Source of the DNA: Lachnospiraceae bacterium
GTDB lineage: Bacteria > Bacillota_A > Clostridia > Lachnospirales > Lachnospiraceae
Direction: 5' to 3'
DNA: 22,394 nt
NCBI GenBank assembly: GCA_017516285.1
Contig: JAFXDD010000008.1
Span: forward strand, 1 to 22,394
Positions within the stretch are counted from its first letter, which is position 1, and each line of letters begins with the position of its first letter. The position numbers and the translations under genes were made by a program. The notes beneath the pieces were generated by a model. It made no database searches, was not told the origin of the DNA, and was given only the letters and a program-made list of their open reading frames with translations. Below, one piece after another: positions 1 to 7,986 of the stretch.

Positions 1-36
1 AGCTGACAGTCACTAATCGGTCGAGGGCTTAACCAG
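1..36 (+). rRNA. rrl: 23S ribosomal RNA, 3' end only
   Basis: The first ~36 bases match the conserved 3' terminus of bacterial 23S rRNA: an ACTAAT block, then GGTCGAGGGCTTAACC, the strand that pairs with the 5' end of the mature molecule. Only the tail is inside the window, so the gene body lies to the left. The exact mature end is estimated from the E. coli ending ...CTTAACC plus about two bases. No 5S rRNA follows within this window; the next gene is a tRNA. Confidence 0.9.
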
Positions 37-131
37 AGTTGGAGAGAGACGAGTTTGAAGCGGAGGAAACGAAGCTTAAGACAGGTTATCACAGGAGAAA
101 ACGGATGAAGAGATTTCAGTGTTCGGTTTTG

Positions 132-149
132 AAGGTATAAGTACCTTTT
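132..149 (+). other. Small hairpin in the 23S-tRNA spacer
   Basis: AAGGTA (132-137) and TACCTT (142-147) form a 6-bp stem with a 4-base loop, followed by TTATAAAA. It sits just 5' of tRNA-Glu. It may be an RNA-processing structure or a weak terminator; the T tract is too short for a confident terminator call. Confidence 0.3.
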
Positions 150-157
150 ATAAAAAT

Positions 158-229
158 GGCTCGTTGGTCAAGCGGTCAAGACGCCGCCCTCTCACGGCGG
201 AAACAGGGGTTCGATTCCCCTACGAGCTG
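158..229 (+). tRNA. tRNA-Glu (anticodon CTC)
   Basis: The full cloverleaf can be folded by eye. The acceptor stem pairs 158-164 with 222-228, with a G-U at the first pair. The D arm has GTC/GAC arms, the anticodon stem is CCGCC/GGCGG around loop CTCTCAC, and the T arm is AGGGG/CCCCT around TTCGATT. The anticodon CTC reads GAG, so this is glutamate. The discriminator is G229 and CCA is not encoded. It lies about 120 bases after the 23S end and is probably cotranscribed with the rRNA operon, since I see no convincing promoter between them. Confidence 0.95.
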
Positions 230-244
230 TTTGTTCTTTAGAAC

Positions 245-285
245 AGCCCAACCCGAGAAGTCCTAGGAATAGGGCTTTTATTTTC
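245..285 (+). terminator. Probable terminator of the rrn-tRNA transcript
   Basis: AGCCC (245-249) can pair with GGGCT (272-276), followed by TTTATTTT. The stem is only 5 bp with a long loop that holds a small CCTAGG palindrome. A second small hairpin, TGTTC/GAACA (232-245), lies just upstream. The position after the tRNA and before degV fits a terminator, but the fold is not strong. Confidence 0.45.
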
Positions 286-316
286 GTATTAAATGTTTTA
301 AAGGAGTAATAAAACT

Positions 317-1168
317 ATGGTAAAAATATTATCAGATAGTACTTGTGATTTGTCACCGGAATTGATTGAAAAATACAATATCAATATTTTTCCTTTGCAT
401 GTTTTACTTGGTGACAGGGATTGTAAGGATGGCGTGGATGTTACAGTGGATGAAATTTATGCATGGGCAGATGCTAACAATGTAACACCTAAGACCTCTG
501 CTGCTTCTCCTGAGGAATGTATGGATGCGCTTGAAACATTGTTGGAGGATGGCAGTGAGGTGATTTGTTTTACGATTTCCGGCACTATGTCTGCTAATTT
601 ATCCGTGGCCAAAATTGCAGCAGAGTCATTGGATGCTTCTGATAGAGTGTATTGTATCGATTCGCAGAATTTATCTACAGGGATTGGGCTTATGGCTATA
701 GAGGCAGCTATTATGGCTCGTGAGGATAAGTGTGCCGAGGAAATTGTTGCACACATTGAGGCATTACGTCCTCTTGTACGCAGCAGCTTTGTAGTGGATA
801 CTCTTACATATTTACATAGAGGCGGCAGATGCAGTAGTGTGGCAGCAATGGCAGGCAGTATGTTAAAGCTTCATCCGCGCATTGCAGTTGAGAACGGCAC
901 AATGGATGCCGGCAAAAAATACCGGGGTAAAATGTCAAAGGTTATTCAGGAATATGTTAGTGATATGGAAGCTGACTTGTTAAATGCGAGACCGGAACGT
1001 GTATTTATTACCCATTCGGGCTGTGAGAAAGAAGTGCTTGATGCAGTGTATGAGTATTTAAATCAATTAAATGTTTTTGAAGAAATACTGATTACCCGCG
1101 CAGGAAGTGTGATTTCCAGTCATTGTGGACCGGGTACGCTGGGAGTGCTGTATATTGAGAAAGCATAA
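317..1168 (+). CDS. DegV family fatty-acid-binding protein
   Basis: A 283-aa protein of the DegV/FakB-type family, which binds a fatty acid in a pocket between two alpha/beta domains; FakB members present it to the fatty acid kinase FakA. The family signature S-D-S-T-C-D-L is at residues 6-12. The second conserved Ser/Thr segment, T-I-S-G-T-M-S-A-N, is near residue 90. Length is typical. The ATG at 317 follows AGGAG at 302-306. The gene is monocistronic, bounded by the rrn-side terminator and a strong terminator at 1194-1223. No fakA (DAK-domain kinase) is nearby, so its partner must be encoded elsewhere. Family assignment is firm; the ligand is inferred. Confidence 0.9.
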   Translation: MVKILSDSTCDLSPELIEKYNINIFPLHVLLGDRDCKDGVDVTVDEIYAWADANNVTPKTSAASPEECMDALETLLEDGSEVICFTISGTMSANLSVAKIAAESLDASDRVYCIDSQNLSTGIGLMAIEAAIMAREDKCAEEIVAHIEALRPLVRSSFVVDTLTYLHRGGRCSSVAAMAGSMLKLHPRIAVENGTMDAGKKYRGKMSKVIQEYVSDMEADLLNARPERVFITHSGCEKEVLDAVYEYLNQLNVFEEILITRAGSVISSHCGPGTLGVLYIEKA

Positions 1169-1193
1169 ATGCAGATTATGAATTCTGAAATAT

Positions 1194-1223
1194 AAAAAGC
1201 CTTGAAATATCTCAGGGCTTTTT
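1194..1223 (+). terminator. Rho-independent terminator after degV
   Basis: AAAAAGCCTTGA (1194-1205) pairs with TCAGGGCTTTTT (1212-1223) with one G-U pair and a 6-base loop. The 3' arm ends in a U tract. Confidence 0.85.
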
Positions 1224-1236
1224 CTTATTATAATCT

Positions 1237-1265
1237 TTGACATTTTTATGAAAGAGGATTAAAAT
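1237..1265 (+). promoter_or_regulatory. Sigma-A promoter for the MATE gene
   Basis: Consensus -35 TTGACA (1237-1242), a 17-base spacer and -10 TAAAAT (1260-1265). It starts 14 bases after the degV terminator and 40 bases before the MATE start codon. Confidence 0.8.
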
Positions 1266-1304
1266 AGAAACATGCGAAAAAAGGAGTGACTTTACAATAT
1301 AATT

Positions 1305-2690
1305 ATGAAAAAGTTTATAGGAGATAAAGCTTTTTACAAAATGGTGTTAATAGTGGCTGTTCCGATAATGGTTCAGAATGGTATTACCAATTTTGTGGGT
1401 CTGTTGGATAACATTATGGTAGGCCGTGTTGGTACCGAGCAGATGTCCGGTGTGGCTATTGTTAATCAACTGTTAATGATATATAATTTGAGTATTTTCG
1501 GGGCGATTTCCGGAGCAGGTATTTTTGGTGCACAGTTTTTTGGATGCAAGGATTTTAAGGGTGTCAGATATATTTTCAGGTTTAAGGTATATGCATGCCT
1601 GTTAATTACTATTATCGGTGCGGTGATTTTAGGCGTCTGGGGTGAGGATTTGATCAGACTTTATTTACATGATGAAGGAAATGGTCAGTCATTAGAAGCG
1701 GCACTTAAATATGGCAAGCAGTATTTAGCAGTCATGTTATTTGGACTTTTTCCTTTTGGGGTAGAGCAGATTTATACCAGTACCCTTCGAGAGTGTGGAG
1801 AGACTGTGGTGCCTATGAAAGCCGGAGTTGCGGCTGTTATTATAAATTGTGTGTTGAATCTTGTGCTTATTTTCGGATACTTGGGATTTCCAAAGCTGGG
1901 AGTAGTTGGTGCAGCGATTGCTACCTGCGTTTCCAGATACGTGCAGGCGGCTATTGTTATTATGTGGACTCACAAGCATACAGTAAAAATGCCGTTTATG
2001 AAGGGCGCGTATGCCAATCTGCGTATTCCGCTGTATTTGACAGGACGAGTGATTTTTAGCGGATTTCCTCTTATGGTCAATGAAATTCTATGGGCGGCAG
2101 GAATGGCTGTGTTGATGCAGTGCTATTCAGTCAGAGGACTGGATACTGTGGCGGCTGCCAATATTTCCAGTACTATTTCCAATGTATTTAACGTAACCTT
2201 TATTGCTATGGGCAGTGCTATTTCTATTATCGTAGGCCAGCTTTTGGGGGCAGGTAAGCTAAAAGAGGCTAAGGATATGGATACGAAGCTGATTGCATTT
2301 TCAGTAGCATCCTGTGTGGTAATGGGGGGACTAATGATGTTATTTGCACCATTATTTCCCGGATTTTACAATACCACAGAGTCAGTTAAGGGGCTGGCGG
2401 CTTCTTTCATGCGAGTAGCAGCAATCTGCTTGCCGATACATGGTTTCTGCCATGCATCATATTTTACTATTCGAAGCGGAGGTAAAACTTTTATTACTTT
2501 TTTGTTTGACAGTGTATTTGTGTGGTGCATAAATATTCCCGTTGCATATATTTTAAGCAGATATACATCTGTACCTATTGTTTCATTGTACTTTATTTGT
2601 CAATTTGTAGACATTGTTAAATGTGTAATTGGATTTATATTAATCAAAAAAGGTATTTGGCTGAATAATTTAGTTGCAAATAATGATTAA
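1305..2690 (+). CDS. MATE family efflux transporter
   Basis: A 461-aa, very hydrophobic inner-membrane protein with about 12 predicted transmembrane segments in two similar halves, the layout of MATE (MatE) exporters. These expel cationic drugs or metabolites using Na+ or H+ gradients. The N-terminal pattern V-P-I-M-V-Q-N-G-I-T-N-F-V followed by L-L-D-N-I-M-V-G-R-V-G is a hallmark of the family. The second half repeats it near residues 250-300 (P-L-M-V-N-E-I-L-W). The ATG at 1305 is kept because the N-terminus fits the family, although the best ribosome site (AAGGAG, 1281-1286) is about 18 bases away, unusually far. It has its own promoter. The substrate cannot be told from sequence. Confidence 0.92.
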   Translation: MKKFIGDKAFYKMVLIVAVPIMVQNGITNFVGLLDNIMVGRVGTEQMSGVAIVNQLLMIYNLSIFGAISGAGIFGAQFFGCKDFKGVRYIFRFKVYACLLITIIGAVILGVWGEDLIRLYLHDEGNGQSLEAALKYGKQYLAVMLFGLFPFGVEQIYTSTLRECGETVVPMKAGVAAVIINCVLNLVLIFGYLGFPKLGVVGAAIATCVSRYVQAAIVIMWTHKHTVKMPFMKGAYANLRIPLYLTGRVIFSGFPLMVNEILWAAGMAVLMQCYSVRGLDTVAAANISSTISNVFNVTFIAMGSAISIIVGQLLGAGKLKEAKDMDTKLIAFSVASCVVMGGLMMLFAPLFPGFYNTTESVKGLAASFMRVAAICLPIHGFCHASYFTIRSGGKTFITFLFDSVFVWCINIPVAYILSRYTSVPIVSLYFICQFVDIVKCVIGFILIKKGIWLNNLVANND

Positions 2691-2707
2691 GAAAATATAG
2701 AGAAGTT

Positions 2708-2736
2708 TTGACAAATTGGCAAAATACAAGTATACT
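2708..2736 (+). promoter_or_regulatory. Sigma-A promoter for apt
   Basis: Perfect -35 TTGACA (2708-2713), a 17-base spacer and -10 TATACT (2731-2736), 32 bases before the apt start codon. No terminator is visible between the MATE stop and this promoter. Confidence 0.88.
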
Positions 2737-2768
2737 ATTATTTATTATAATATTTTAGGAGATTACCA

Positions 2769-3293
2769 ATGAGAGATTTAGATTCTTATATCAGAAGTAT
2801 CCCGGATTTTCCGGAAGAAGGCATTATTTTCAGAGACGTTACAAGTGTTATTCAGGATCCGGATGGTTTTAAACTTGCAATTGATACGATGCAGGAAAAG
2901 ATTAAGGACATGGAATATGATGTAGTGGTTGGTGCAGAAAGCAGAGGATTTATTTTTGGAGCACCTCTTGCATACAATAATCATAAGCCGCTTGTAATTA
3001 TCCGTAAGGCAGGTAAGCTTCCTTGCGAAACGATTTCACAGCAGTATGAGTTAGAGTATGGTACAGCTACTATCGAAATTCATAAGGATGCAATTAAGCC
3101 GGGACAAAAGGTTTTAGTAGTAGATGATTTGATGGCTACAGGAGGCACCAATGAAGCAATGATTAAGCTTGTGGAGGCTCTTGGCGGAGAAGTAGTGGGT
3201 GTTGTTGTGCTGATTGAGCTTGCGGGCTTAAAGGGCAGAGAACGTTTAGCTAAATACCGCATTGATGCGGCAATTACTTACGAGGGAAAATAA
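2769..3293 (+). CDS. apt: Adenine phosphoribosyltransferase
   Basis: A 174-aa cytosolic purine-salvage enzyme: adenine + PRPP gives AMP + PPi. The PRPP-binding motif V-L-V-V-D-D-L-M-A-T-G-G-T lies around residues 115-127. The N-terminal I-P-D-F-P-E-E-G-I-I-F-R-D and the V-V-G-A-E-S-R-G-F-I-F-G segment near residue 55 are classic type I Apt features. Length is normal. AGGAG (2757-2761) sets the ATG at 2769. It lies 93 bases upstream of rel, an arrangement common in Firmicutes (often recJ-apt-rel). Here the upstream gene is a MATE exporter and no recJ is present. Confidence 0.96.
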   Translation: MRDLDSYIRSIPDFPEEGIIFRDVTSVIQDPDGFKLAIDTMQEKIKDMEYDVVVGAESRGFIFGAPLAYNNHKPLVIIRKAGKLPCETISQQYELEYGTATIEIHKDAIKPGQKVLVVDDLMATGGTNEAMIKLVEALGGEVVGVVVLIELAGLKGRERLAKYRIDAAITYEGK

Positions 3294-3386
3294 AACGGTA
3301 GCTTGCGGCAACTGGAAGATACCGGATTATGGACAGAGGATATCGAATGACAAAACATTCTAGTATTTTTTAGGATGGAGGTAGGC

Positions 3387-5684
3387 ATGGCTGAAGGTAA
3401 TGTAACGAATACCATGATTTTTGATGATGGTAGAATCGAGAGGTTGAAAGAATTCTTGACACCGGATGAATTATATAAGGATTTAATTGAGAGAGTATTG
3501 AAATATCATCCCAGCGATGATATCAGTCTCATTGAAAAAGCATATCATATAGCCGGCGAGGCTCACAAATCACAGGTGCGTAAGTCAGGGGAACCCTACA
3601 TTATACACCCTCTTTATGTTTCCATTATTTTGGCGGACCTGGAGCTGGATAAGGAAACGATTGTGGCAGGCCTTTTACATGATGTTGTGGAAGATACCGT
3701 AATGAGCTATGATGACCTGGTACGCGAATTTGGTCAGGATGTGGCCAATTTGGTAGATGGTGTTACGAAGTTAGAAAAGCTTCCACAGTTTCATGACGGT
3801 GATAATATTCGTCTGGAAATGCAGGCAGAAAATCTGCGTAAAATGTTTCTTGCCATGGCCAAAGATATCCGTGTTATATTGATTAAGCTTGCAGATAGAC
3901 TACACAATATGCGCACCTTAAAGCATATGCCTGCTGAGAAACAGCAGCGTATTTCCAGAGAAACCCTGGAAATTTATGCACCTATTGCTGAGAGACTTGG
4001 TATTGCCCGTATTAAGGTGGAGCTGGATGATTTAAGCTTGAAATATTTGGAGCCGGATATTTATTATGATCTGGTGGATAAAATCGCGATTCGTAAGAGT
4101 GTAAGGGAGAAATATATTCAGTCTATCGTAGATGAAGTATCCTCCCATATTCGCAATGCCGGAATTAAGGCAAAGGTGGATGGAAGAATTAAACACTTTT
4201 TCAGTATATATAAGAAGATGAAGAACCAAAACAAGTCTATTGACCAGATTTATGATTTGTTTGCAGTTCGTATTATTGTAGAGAGTGTGAAGGATTGTTA
4301 TGCTGCGCTGGGTATTATCCATGAAATGTATAAACCGATTCCGGGACGTTTTAAGGATTATATTGCTATGCCAAAGCCTAATATGTATCAATCCCTCCAC
4401 ACTACGCTGATTGGCTCTACCGGTCAGCCTTTTGAAATTCAGATCCGCACCGAAGAGATGCACAAGGCTGCCGAATATGGTATTGCAGCTCATTGGAAGT
4501 ATAAAGAGGCTTCTGATGGCAAAAGAAGCGATATGCGTGATGAAGAAAAGATGACCTGGCTTCGTCAAATTTTAGAATGGCAGCAGGATAGCGCTGATAA
4601 CAAAGAATTTCTGACTATGATTAAGAGTGGTCTGGATTTGTTTTCTGAATCTGTTTACTGCTTTACACCGAATGGTGATGTAAAGACGTTGCCTGCAGGC
4701 TCTACACCGATTGACTTTGCTTACAGTATTCATTCTGCGGTTGGTAATCGTATGATTGGTGCACGCGTGAATGGCAAGCTGGTGACCATTGATTATGAAA
4801 TTGCCAATGGTGACTGTATTGAAATTCTGACCAGTCAGAATTCCAAGGGACCTAGCCGTGATTGGTTAAAGGTTGCTAAGTCTACTCAGGCAAAAAGCAA
4901 AATCAATCAATGGTTTAAAAACCAATTTAAAGAAGAAAATATTTTAAAGGGAAAGGAACTCTTAGAGACTTACTGTAAAACAAAGGCAATCAGCCAGTCT
5001 CAGATTATACAGCCTGCTTATAAAGAAGCTATTATGAAAAAATACGGCTTCCATGATTGGGACAGTGTGCTTGCGGCTATTGGTCATGGCGGATTAAAGG
5101 AAGGCCAGATTGTGAACCGTATGCAGGAGCTCTATGATAGGGATCACAAAAAGGAGCTGACTAATGAGCAGGTACTGGCAGCAATTGAAGAAAATGCGGC
5201 TAGTCAGGCACTGAAAATGAAGGCCAAGAATGGTATTACTGTAAAAGGTATTCATGATATGGCAGTACGCTTTTCCAAGTGTTGTTCGCCGGTTCCGGGG
5301 GATGAAATCGTAGGCTTTATTACAAGAGGTCGAGGTATTTCTATTCATCGTACAGATTGTGCCAATATTATGGCGCTTCCGGAAATTGAAAGAGGTCGTT
5401 TGATGGATGCAGACTGGGAAGATATGGGAAATAACGGAAGCGGCAAGTTTATTGCGGATATTACCATATATGCAAACAACCGAAATGGACTTCTTGCAGA
5501 TATTTCCAAGGTTCTGACTGAGAAAAACATTAATATTTTGTCCATGAATACCAGAACCTCCAAGGATGACGTGGCGACGCTGCAGACCAGCTTCGAAATT
5601 TCTTCGCGCGAGGAACTGAACCATGTTATTGATAAGCTGCAAACCATTCACAGTGTTATCGATATTGAAAGGACAACAGGCTGA
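3387..5684 (+). CDS. rel: Bifunctional (p)ppGpp synthetase/hydrolase (long RSH)
   Basis: Controls the stringent response by making and degrading (p)ppGpp. Domains in order (numbering from M at 3387): HD hydrolase with G-L-L-H-D-V-V-E-D-T near residue 95-104; synthetase with R-F-K-D at ~321-324 and K-P-N-M-Y-Q-S-L-H-T-T after it; TGS from ~420 (Y-C-F-T-P-N-G-D-V); conserved C-C-S-P-V-P-G-D zinc-finger-like segment near 630; C-terminal ACT from ~687. The intact HD pair and the RxKD rather than ExDD loop point to a bifunctional Rel-type enzyme. I start at 3387 because GGAGG (3377-3381) precedes it. An in-frame ATG at 3375 would add four residues (MEVG) but has no spaced ribosome site. Length 765 aa is slightly above typical. 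It probably has its own promoter in the 93-base gap, but none is convincing. Confidence 0.95.
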   Translation: MAEGNVTNTMIFDDGRIERLKEFLTPDELYKDLIERVLKYHPSDDISLIEKAYHIAGEAHKSQVRKSGEPYIIHPLYVSIILADLELDKETIVAGLLHDVVEDTVMSYDDLVREFGQDVANLVDGVTKLEKLPQFHDGDNIRLEMQAENLRKMFLAMAKDIRVILIKLADRLHNMRTLKHMPAEKQQRISRETLEIYAPIAERLGIARIKVELDDLSLKYLEPDIYYDLVDKIAIRKSVREKYIQSIVDEVSSHIRNAGIKAKVDGRIKHFFSIYKKMKNQNKSIDQIYDLFAVRIIVESVKDCYAALGIIHEMYKPIPGRFKDYIAMPKPNMYQSLHTTLIGSTGQPFEIQIRTEEMHKAAEYGIAAHWKYKEASDGKRSDMRDEEKMTWLRQILEWQQDSADNKEFLTMIKSGLDLFSESVYCFTPNGDVKTLPAGSTPIDFAYSIHSAVGNRMIGARVNGKLVTIDYEIANGDCIEILTSQNSKGPSRDWLKVAKSTQAKSKINQWFKNQFKEENILKGKELLETYCKTKAISQSQIIQPAYKEAIMKKYGFHDWDSVLAAIGHGGLKEGQIVNRMQELYDRDHKKELTNEQVLAAIEENAASQALKMKAKNGITVKGIHDMAVRFSKCCSPVPGDEIVGFITRGRGISIHRTDCANIMALPEIERGRLMDADWEDMGNNGSGKFIADITIYANNRNGLLADISKVLTEKNINILSMNTRTSKDDVATLQTSFEISSREELNHVIDKLQTIHSVIDIERTTG

Positions 5685-6334
5685 TGAGCAATTTAAAAAT
5701 CGGGCGAATGGTGCTGGGGAGCTTCCAGACCAATTGCTATTTTATATACAGGGAAGGTGTGCATGGCCCGGAAGGGCTGTGTCCCGTGATTTTAGTGGAC
5801 CCGGCAGAGAAGGGAGCCCACATATATCACACTATGAGGCAGAATGGTTTTCAGGTGGCAGGTATATTGCTTACCCATGGTCACGTGGATCATATTGGAG
5901 GGGCTGTGGAGCTTGGTAAGCTTTCCGGAGCACAGATTTATGCCGGAGCAGAGGAAGAAAATCTGCTTAAGGATATGCAGTTGAATTTATCAGAGAGATT
6001 TGGCATGCCTTTAAGGGTAACAGCAGATGTCTGGCTTCGTGATGGAGCAGAGTGTACCATTGCGGATATGAGCTTTCATGTGATTGCTACACCGGGTCAT
6101 ACTTTGGGTGGATGTTCCTATTATTTCGAGGAAGATGGATTTTTAATAAGTGGGGACACTCTTTTTTGTGAAAGTGTGGGCAGAACGGATTTTCCGACGG
6201 GTTCTATGAGTGTATTAGTGCACAGTATTAAGCACAGGCTTTTTAGCTTGCCAAACAATACCATCGTTTATCCGGGCCATGGTGGAAGCACTACCATTGG
6301 TTGGGAAAAGGAGCAAAATCCTTTTGTCATTTAG
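5684..6334 (+). CDS. MBL-fold metallo-hydrolase (glyoxalase II-like)
   Basis: A 216-aa metallo-beta-lactamase-fold hydrolase of the short GloB/YqgX type. Metal ligands are visible: H65-x-H67-x-D69-H70 in T-H-G-H-V-D-H-I-G-G, H139 in T-P-G-H-T, D158 in S-G-D-T-L and H199 in Y-P-G-H-G. The tail T-T-I-G-W-E-K-E-Q-N-P-F is typical of this subgroup. It would hydrolyse a thioester such as S-lactoylglutathione or a bacillithiol-like analogue, but the substrate is not established for this subgroup. Its ATG overlaps the rel stop (TGATG), so translation is probably coupled to rel. AAAGGA (5668-5673) is the likely ribosome site. The rel-MBL-hemZ order suggests cotranscription rather than a shared pathway. 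Confidence 0.9.
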   Translation: MSNLKIGRMVLGSFQTNCYFIYREGVHGPEGLCPVILVDPAEKGAHIYHTMRQNGFQVAGILLTHGHVDHIGGAVELGKLSGAQIYAGAEEENLLKDMQLNLSERFGMPLRVTADVWLRDGAECTIADMSFHVIATPGHTLGGCSYYFEEDGFLISGDTLFCESVGRTDFPTGSMSVLVHSIKHRLFSLPNNTIVYPGHGGSTTIGWEKEQNPFVI

Positions 6335-6367
6335 TGCCCCAAATTCTATGTGAATTGAGAGAATAAA

Positions 6368-7846
6368 ATGTTTGTTATACAAATAAATCAAGTAAAATAT
6401 GAATATGATATACATTCTATTGTAAAGGCTTTTTATCCGGAAAAGCAAGTAAAGGTAGTGACACCGGATACAGATGCCAGGAAGGCTGTAGAGCTTTTGG
6501 AGGAAGAGGATGCTTTACGCGGCAGCATTGTCTTTGAAGAGCATCAGGTAGTGATTTGCCTGGAAGAAAGGTCATACATCTGGGCATGGAAGCAGGAGGC
6601 TTCTTCTTTGGAGGCGTATTCGCAGGAGTTTAAGGATGCCTTTAAAGGCTTTTTGTACAGGTGCCTATGTGCCCATACCGGTAAGACACTGCCTTGGGGC
6701 AATATGACCGGTATTCGCCCTACTAAGATTGCTATGGCGCAGCTTATGGAGGGCAAGAGCCAAGAGGAAATACTGGATTATTATAGAGATAAGCATTATG
6801 TCAGTGAAGAAAAGGCTCTTCTCAGCATTGAAATTGCAGAGAGAGAACGTAATCTTTTAAGTTCGCTGCATTATGAGGACGGCTACAGCCTGTATATAGG
6901 CATTCCTTTCTGTCCTACGACCTGTTTATATTGTTCCTTTACTTCTTATCCTATAGCGGCTCACAGAAAGCGTGTGGAGCAGTATATTGACTGCCTGATA
7001 CAGGAAATGGATTATGTGCGGGAAGTGTATAAGGACAAAATTTTAGACACGGTTTATATTGGTGGCGGTACGCCTACCACTCTGGAGGCAGAGCAGCTTG
7101 ACAGACTGATTACTGCATTAAAGGAACGTTTTGATTTTGATACTGTTCAGGAATTTACCGTGGAGGCCGGTCGTGCCGATTCTATTACCAGAGAGAAGCT
7201 GGAAGTATTGTATAAGCATGGTGTTGACCGCATCAGTGTTAACCCACAGACCATGAACCAGTGTACGCTGGATACTATTGGGCGCAGACATACGGTAGAG
7301 CAGGTAGTGGAAGCATATCATATGGCTCGTGAAATCGGCTTTTCCAATATCAATATGGACTTGATACTGGGACTTCCGGGAGAGGATGTCGAGGAAGTAA
7401 CCTATACTATTGAAGAAGTAAAGAAATTAAATCCGGATAGTCTGACGGTGCATTCTCTGGCAATTAAACGCGCCAGCAAGCTTGCACAGTGGATTCAGAC
7501 ACACGATATTTCCTGTATTAATAATACAGATGAAACTATGGCTATTGCGGTAGAGGGTGCTAAGGCGATGAATATGCATCCATATTACTTATACCGTCAG
7601 AAAAATATGTCCGGTAATTTTGAAAATGTGGGTTATGCACGTGAAGGGAAATTTGGTATCTATAACATTCTGATTATGGAAGAGCTGCAAACTATCGTAG
7701 CATTAGGGGCAGGCAGTATTACCAAGCTGGTACTTCCGGACGGCCGCATTGAACGCTGCGATAACGTGAAGGATGTGGAGCTTTATATTAATCAGATTGA
7801 GGACATGATAGAGCGCAAGCGAATGCTTTTAGAACAGCAAAGGTAG
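6368..7846 (+). CDS. hemZ: HemZ-type radical SAM coproporphyrinogen dehydrogenase-like protein
   Basis: A 492-aa radical SAM enzyme. The cluster motif C182-x3-C186-x2-C189 appears as F-C-P-T-T-C-L-Y-C-S-F, followed by Y-I-G-G-G-T-P-T-T near residue 235, typical of the HemN/HemW/HemZ superfamily. An N-terminal ~170-residue extension before the radical SAM domain, and length close to 500 aa, set HemZ apart from HemN and HemW. The assigned reaction is oxidative decarboxylation of coproporphyrinogen III. No other haem or porphyrin gene is nearby and many relatives lack full haem synthesis, so the true substrate is uncertain. It starts 33 bases after the MBL gene with a weak GAGAGA ribosome site. 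Confidence 0.85.
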   Translation: MFVIQINQVKYEYDIHSIVKAFYPEKQVKVVTPDTDARKAVELLEEEDALRGSIVFEEHQVVICLEERSYIWAWKQEASSLEAYSQEFKDAFKGFLYRCLCAHTGKTLPWGNMTGIRPTKIAMAQLMEGKSQEEILDYYRDKHYVSEEKALLSIEIAERERNLLSSLHYEDGYSLYIGIPFCPTTCLYCSFTSYPIAAHRKRVEQYIDCLIQEMDYVREVYKDKILDTVYIGGGTPTTLEAEQLDRLITALKERFDFDTVQEFTVEAGRADSITREKLEVLYKHGVDRISVNPQTMNQCTLDTIGRRHTVEQVVEAYHMAREIGFSNINMDLILGLPGEDVEEVTYTIEEVKKLNPDSLTVHSLAIKRASKLAQWIQTHDISCINNTDETMAIAVEGAKAMNMHPYYLYRQKNMSGNFENVGYAREGKFGIYNILIMEELQTIVALGAGSITKLVLPDGRIERCDNVKDVELYINQIEDMIERKRMLLEQQR

Positions 7847-7890
7847 TAGCAGTTTTCTTGACAAAAAAACAGGAAAGTAAGAGAAAATTG

Positions 7891-7919
7891 TTGCATAAGC
7901 ACCCCGCTTGCGATACAAT
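7891..7919 (+). promoter_or_regulatory. Possible promoter upstream of hisS
   Basis: -35-like TTGCAT (7891-7896), a 17-base spacer and -10 TACAAT (7914-7919), 67 bases before the hisS ATG. The -10 is good and the -35 is weak (TTG only). The 140-base hemZ-hisS gap is the longest break in this gene run, which favours a promoter here. The gap shows no T-box motif. Confidence 0.45.
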
Positions 7920-7986
7920 GATTGAAGTAAAACAGATAATATTAAATTTGCATGGCAAAATAATATTTACGAGAAAGGCTGATAAA

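Noticed and set aside
37..157. Hidden 5S rRNA in the 23S-tRNA spacer
   Set aside because: No 5S start, loop or complementary ends are visible, and the spacer is about 120 bases of unrelated sequence.
3294..3386. Promoter or terminator between apt and rel
   Set aside because: TTGCGG with ATTATG and a GAATG/CATTC hairpin before TTTTTT were considered, but both are weak and I cannot choose between readthrough from apt and a separate start.
7858..7886. TTGACA as a hisS -35 box
   Set aside because: No acceptable -10 lies 16-18 bases downstream; the pair at 7891-7919 is better.
7858..7986. TTG-initiated 43-codon extension of hisS
   Set aside because: The TTG is part of a TTGACA word with no ribosome site, the added residues do not resemble HisRS, and the ATG at 7987 has a good site and the family N-terminus.
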